Shown here piece by piece: positions 53,802-57,641 of a stretch of DNA of 57,641 bases. The DNA lies in assembly GCA_040756905.1 (NCBI GenBank), contig JBFLYD010000046.1, positions 1 to 57,641 on the forward strand. Reading direction: 5' to 3'. Position numbers and translations under genes: made by a program. The notes under the pieces were generated by a model. The model was not told the DNA's origin and ran no database searches. It saw nothing but the letters and a program-made list of their open reading frames with translations. The DNA comes from Acidobacteriota bacterium (GTDB taxonomy: Bacteria; Acidobacteriota; Aminicenantia; JBFLYD01). The stretch's first letter is position 1; the number at the start of each line of letters is the position of its first letter.

Positions 53802-54446
53802 TTGAAAATATTTCTTGATACTGCAAATTTAAATGAAATTCGAGAGGGTGTTGCATGGGGAGTGGTGGATGGAGTTACAACAAATCCGACATTAATATCA
53901 AAAGAAGAAGGGAAATTCGAAAAGATAATCAAAGAGATATGCAGAGTAGTGAATGGTCCTGTTTCTGTCGAAGCTGTATCTACTTCCTCTGATGAAATAG
54001 TCGAAGAGGGAAAAGAATTATCAAAGATATCTCCAAATGTAGTAATAAAAATTCCCATGACGGTCGATGGAATAAAAGCTGTAAAAAAATTGAATGATTT
54101 AAAAATAAAAACCAACGTGACTCTTGTGTTTTCGCCTTCCCAGGCCATTCTTGCCGCAAAAGCTGGAGCTGATTATATAAGTCCTTTTATTGGAAGGCTT
54201 GATGATATAAGTACAGATGGGATGAATTTAATTGAAGATATATTAACAATGTATGAGAATTATTCTTTCAAAACCCAGGTTATCGTTGCTTCTATAAGAC
54301 ATCCAGTGCATATCGTAGAAGCTGCTTTAATTGGTGCGCCGATAGTAACAGTTCCATTTCCAGTGCTTGAAAAACTTGTAAGGCATCCATTAACAGATAT
54401 TGGTATTAATAAATTTTTAGAGGACTGGAAAAAAGTGAGGAAATAA
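53802..54446 (+). CDS. Transaldolase / fructose-6-phosphate aldolase family protein
   Basis: This 214-residue protein has the short transaldolase fold. The start is TTG at 53802, with AGGAGG seven bases upstream. [16 protein letters not shown] and [14 protein letters not shown] begin the barrel, and Lys83 in VIKIPMT is the Schiff-base residue. [20 protein letters not shown] and [14 protein letters not shown] are typical of TalC/FSA proteins. It probably works in the non-oxidative pentose phosphate path. The carboxyltransferase ATG follows its stop codon directly. Confidence 0.92.
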   Translation: MKIFLDTANLNEIREGVAWGVVDGVTTNPTLISKEEGKFEKIIKEICRVVNGPVSVEAVSTSSDEIVEEGKELSKISPNVVIKIPMTVDGIKAVKKLNDLKIKTNVTLVFSPSQAILAAKAGADYISPFIGRLDDISTDGMNLIEDILTMYENYSFKTQVIVASIRHPVHIVEAALIGAPIVTVPFPVLEKLVRHPLTDIGINKFLEDWKKVRK

Positions 54447-55997
54447 ATGGCGATAGAAGAGAAATTTAAAACATTATCTGAGAAAATAAAATTAGCTGAA
54501 TTAGGAGGAGGAAAGGAAAAAATAGAGAAACAGCACAAGGATGGGAAATTAACCGCAAGAGAAAGGATTGAAATACTTTTGGATAAAGGTAGTTTTGAAG
54601 AAATAGATAAACTTGTTGTTCATAAATGTCATGATTTTGGAATGGAAAAACAGAGGATTTATGGTGATGGTGTGGTTGCTGGATGGGGAAAAATTAATGG
54701 AAGATTGGCTGCCATTTTTGCTCAGGACTTCACTGTTTTTGGTGGAACGATGAGCGAGGCAAATGCAGCTAAAATATGTAAGATCATGGATATGGCGATG
54801 AAAATAGGTGTTCCTGTTATAGGATTGAATGATTCTGGAGGCGCGAGAATCCAGGAAGGAGTGGGAAGCCTTGGAGGATACGCAGATATTTTCCTCAGAA
54901 ATACTCTTGCCTCTGGTGTAATTCCACAAATTTCAGCTATCATGGGCCCCTGTGCAGGGGGAGCAGTTTACTCTCCGGCAATTACAGATTTTATCATCAT
55001 GACAAAAGGAAAAAGTTACATGTTTATCACCGGCCCTGATGTAATAAAGGCTGTAACTCACGAAGAAGTTACCATGGAAAAGTTAGGAGGTACAGAGACT
55101 CATAGTACTGTGAGTGGAGTTGCCCATCTGGTAGGAGAAAATGAAGAACACACTCTTTCAATTATAAAGGAGCTTTTATCTTTTATCCCATCAAATAATT
55201 TAGAAGATCCTCCTTTTAAAGAGGCAAGTGATCCTTTCGATAGAATCGATGAAGAGTTAGACTTTGTGGTTCCAGAAAATCCAAATCAGCCTTATGACAT
55301 AAAAAAAATAATTCTAAAAGTTTTAGATGATAATTATTTTTTTGAAATACAGGAACATTTTGCTCCAAACATTATAATCGGTTTTGGGCGATTGGGAGGA
55401 AAATCTGTGGGAGTCGTTGCAAATCAGCCTGATTATCTTGCTGGTGTCCTTGATATAAATGCTTCGATAAAAGGAGCAAGATTTGTAAGATTCTGTGATG
55501 CCTTTAACATTCCCCTTGTTACTTTTGAAGATGTTCCTGGATTTCTTCCAGGAGTGGACCAGGAACATGGCGGTATAATAAAGCATGGAGCTAAACTCTT
55601 GTATGCCTTTGCAGAAGCAACTGTTCCAAAGCTTACAGTGATTACGAGAAAGGCTTATGGAGGAGCATATTGTGTGATGGCCTCAAAACACATAAGAACC
55701 GATGTAAATTTTGCCTATCCAACAGCAGAAATCGCTGTAATGGGACCTGAGGGTGCAGTAAATATTATTTATAAAAGAGAGATTTCCCAGCATCCAAATC
55801 CAGACGAGCTGAGAGAGAAAAAGATTAAAGAATTCAGGGAGAAATTAGCAAATCCATACATCTCAGCAGAAAAGGGTTTCATAGATGAAGTGATTGAGCC
55901 AAAATACACCAGGATGAAGCTCATTGAGTCTCTTCAACTGCTTGATAATAAAAGAGATAAAAATCCACCCAAAAAGCACGGAAATATACCACTATGA
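54447..55997 (+). CDS. Acyl-CoA carboxylase carboxyltransferase subunit (propionyl/methylmalonyl-CoA type)
   Basis: This 516-residue protein matches PccB/MmdA carboxyltransferases that move CO2 between biotin and propionyl-CoA or acetyl-CoA. It has both crotonase-like halves: [20 protein letters not shown] and [39 protein letters not shown], then [19 protein letters not shown] and [15 protein letters not shown]. The following genes are biotin carboxylase (four-base overlap) and a biotin carrier start, so this is a three-part enzyme. No membrane decarboxylase subunit is visible in the window, so direction is unknown. Confidence 0.92.
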   Translation: MAIEEKFKTLSEKIKLAELGGGKEKIEKQHKDGKLTARERIEILLDKGSFEEIDKLVVHKCHDFGMEKQRIYGDGVVAGWGKINGRLAAIFAQDFTVFGGTMSEANAAKICKIMDMAMKIGVPVIGLNDSGGARIQEGVGSLGGYADIFLRNTLASGVIPQISAIMGPCAGGAVYSPAITDFIIMTKGKSYMFITGPDVIKAVTHEEVTMEKLGGTETHSTVSGVAHLVGENEEHTLSIIKELLSFIPSNNLEDPPFKEASDPFDRIDEELDFVVPENPNQPYDIKKIILKVLDDNYFFEIQEHFAPNIIIGFGRLGGKSVGVVANQPDYLAGVLDINASIKGARFVRFCDAFNIPLVTFEDVPGFLPGVDQEHGGIIKHGAKLLYAFAEATVPKLTVITRKAYGGAYCVMASKHIRTDVNFAYPTAEIAVMGPEGAVNIIYKREISQHPNPDELREKKIKEFREKLANPYISAEKGFIDEVIEPKYTRMKLIESLQLLDNKRDKNPPKKHGNIPL

Positions 55998-57505
55998 GAA
56001 AGATAAGAGCAATTGAAAAAGTTTTGATCGCCAATAGGGGAGAGATAGCGGTAAGAATTATAAGAACGCTGAGAGAGATGGGAATAATATCAGTGGCGAT
56101 CTATTCTGATGCAGATAGAACTGCCCTTCATGTTAGAATGGCAGATGAGGCATACTATGTAGGTCCTTCTCCATCTTCAGAGAGTTATTTAAACATGGGA
56201 AAGATCATTCAAATTGCAAAGGATTCAGGATGTCAGGCAATTCACCCGGGTTATGGATTTTTAGCTGAGAATTCCGAATTTGGAAGATTGGTGGAAAAGG
56301 AGAGTTTGATATTTATCGGCTCGCACCCTGAATCGATTTCTCTGATGGGTTCAAAAACTGAAGCAAGAAAAACCATGAAAGATCTTGGAGTGCCGGTTGT
56401 TCCTGGAACGTTGTATCCAGCAAAGGACATTAAAGAACTCATAAAAGAAGCAGAAAAATTGGGATACCCTGTTCTCTTAAAGGCAGACCTGGGAGGAGGT
56501 GGAAAAGGAATGAGGTTTGCAAGAAATATCGATGAGTTGAAGTCTTTCTACGAGCTTTCCAGATCTGAAGCTTTATCATCTTTTGGCGACCCTTCGATTT
56601 ATATTGAAAAATATATTAACGAACCGCATCACATCGAAATTCAGATTCTTGGCGATAATTATGGTAATGTAATATATTTAGGAGAGAGAGAATGTTCAAT
56701 TCAGAGAAGATACCAGAAGGTGGTTGAAGAAACTCCTTCTCCTTTCCTGGATTCTGAATCAAGAAAAATAATGGGTGAAATTGCAGCAGAAGCCGCTCGT
56801 AAATTGGGATACAGGAGTGCAGGAACAATGGAATTTATCGTGGACAAGGATAAAAATTTTTATTTTTTAGAGATGAATACAAGGTTACAGGTGGAGCATC
56901 CCATTACTGAAATGGTTACAGGGATTGACCTTGTTAAATGTCAGGTTGAGATAGCCTCAGGGAAAACCCTCCAATACACTCAGGAAAGTATAAATCCAAA
57001 AGGATGTTCGATTGAGTCCAGAATATATGCAGAAGATCCGGATAATGATTTTGCTCCTTCACCCGGAAAAATTTTAGCAATTCAAAATCCCTCGGGATTT
57101 GGGATAAGGGATGATTGTGGAGTTTATGAAGGTTATGAAATTCCAATTTTTTATGACCCGTTGATATCAAAACTGATTTCGTGGGGAAATGATAGAAGAG
57201 AAGCAATCAACAGAATGTTAAGGGCTCTTTCTGAATATTACATCATTGGAGTAAAAACAACGATTCCGTTTTTTGAGAAGATACTGAAACATCCAGAGTT
57301 TATGAGCGGTAGTTATAATACCCATTTTATTGACAAATTGGAGAAGAAAAAAGAAGAGTTTGAAGAGACAAGAAAAATTGCGGTGATCGCAGTTGGGTTA
57401 AGAGAAATTATGGATAAATCAGAAAGTATAAGACAGGATGATAGAAAGATTTCGTCTCCTTGGAAAACAATTGGAAGATGGCTCTATTTACAGAGCAGAT
57501 TGTAA
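55994..57505 (+). CDS. Biotin carboxylase subunit
   Basis: This 503-residue ATP-grasp enzyme carboxylates biotin on the carrier protein. [20 protein letters not shown] at the start, the glycine loop GGGGKGMR at about 166-173, [10 protein letters not shown], and the active-site [20 protein letters not shown] are all present. It is about 50 residues longer than E. coli AccC, with a charged C-terminal tail. It overlaps the carboxyltransferase gene by four bases. Confidence 0.94.
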   Translation: MRKIRAIEKVLIANRGEIAVRIIRTLREMGIISVAIYSDADRTALHVRMADEAYYVGPSPSSESYLNMGKIIQIAKDSGCQAIHPGYGFLAENSEFGRLVEKESLIFIGSHPESISLMGSKTEARKTMKDLGVPVVPGTLYPAKDIKELIKEAEKLGYPVLLKADLGGGGKGMRFARNIDELKSFYELSRSEALSSFGDPSIYIEKYINEPHHIEIQILGDNYGNVIYLGERECSIQRRYQKVVEETPSPFLDSESRKIMGEIAAEAARKLGYRSAGTMEFIVDKDKNFYFLEMNTRLQVEHPITEMVTGIDLVKCQVEIASGKTLQYTQESINPKGCSIESRIYAEDPDNDFAPSPGKILAIQNPSGFGIRDDCGVYEGYEIPIFYDPLISKLISWGNDRREAINRMLRALSEYYIIGVKTTIPFFEKILKHPEFMSGSYNTHFIDKLEKKKEEFEETRKIAVIAVGLREIMDKSESIRQDDRKISSPWKTIGRWLYLQSRL

Positions 57506-57512
57506 ATTTGAT

Positions 57513-57641
57513 ATGGAGTTTCAAACAGGAAGTAAATTAATTAAGTTTGATCTCATTGGGAAAGAAGAGAGAGGATATTGCGTTTCTGTGGATGGAGAAA
57601 AATATAGTGTTGAAATAGAAAAAATAAATAATAATTTATAT
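57513..57641 (+). CDS. Biotin/lipoyl carrier protein, N-terminus (partial)
   Basis: The frame opens at ATG 57513 (eight bases after the biotin carboxylase stop) and runs to the window edge with 43 codons. It reads RGYCVSVDGEKYSVEIEKI, the N-terminal pattern of small biotin carboxyl carrier proteins that accompany propionyl-CoA carboxylases. The biotinylation motif (MKM) would lie beyond the window. Confidence 0.65.
   Translation, partial: MEFQTGSKLIKFDLIGKEERGYCVSVDGEKYSVEIEKINNNLY

Noticed and set aside
1-57641. CRISPR array, tRNA or rRNA genes
   Set aside because: I saw no regularly spaced short repeats and no cloverleaf or T-loop signature by eye; a tRNAscan run would be needed to be certain.

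Overview
This is an AT-rich (about one third G+C by eye) chromosomal stretch from a Gram-negative-type bacterium. Supporting signs are an outer-membrane beta-barrel protein with a C-terminal Phe, a lipoprotein, several Sec and one Tat-like signal peptide, and the ClpYQ/HslUV protease. The mix of an S9B dipeptidyl peptidase, an L-fucose/arabinose isomerase-like protein, a secreted six-hairpin glycosidase, corrinoid methyltransferase genes and a propionyl-CoA carboxylase-type cluster suggests an anaerobic peptide and sugar degrader. It reminds me of Candidatus Aminicenantes or related Acidobacteriota, but no rRNA or other taxonomic marker is present and I cannot confirm this. I found no tRNA, CRISPR array, phage module, integrase or transposase gene.

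Layout. 0-5 kb: a truncated membrane protein, a small beta-barrel protein, a D-2-hydroxyacid dehydrogenase, and an overlapping pair of a ParB-like protein and a spore-photoproduct-lyase-like radical SAM protein. 5.4-8.3 kb (minus): corrinoid protein, MetH-activation-like protein and an MttB-family methyltransferase, read in that order. 8.4-11.5 kb (plus): an APC permease and a rare GNAT plus histone-deacetylase-fold fusion. 12-22 kb: DUF362 protein, secreted glycosidase, fucose isomerase-like protein, dipeptidyl peptidase IV, a TrmH-type methyltransferase and an unknown exported protein. 22-32.6 kb (minus): tyrS, then a purine operon led by an M16 peptidase gene (M16-purB-purS-purQ-purL-purF-purM-purN). 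32.7-34.2 kb: a sigma-54 activator.

34.2-40.9 kb is an insertion-like region between two 264/263-bp nearly identical direct repeats. It holds a truncated and frameshifted DUF932 gene, a 1145-residue exported PASTA protein, a CARDB-like exported protein and the 3' end of a methylglyoxal synthase gene. 41-49.6 kb returns to housekeeping: an SPFH protein, a DUF4139 protein, TsaC, the nusA-infB-DUF503-rbfA-nrnA operon (minus) and DUF4416. From 50 kb to the end a tightly spaced plus-strand operon carries hslV, hslU, an FN3 lipoprotein, an FAH-family hydrolase, a transaldolase-family aldolase, a carboxyltransferase, biotin carboxylase and the start of a biotin carrier protein.

Several intergenic gaps hold dispersed, relatively GC-rich palindromic repeats. 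One 189-bp family shows compensatory base changes in its stem. The copy near 11.5-12 kb is nested inside two concentric inverted repeats. Promoters of the TTGACA-N17-TATAAT type were readable in several gaps.
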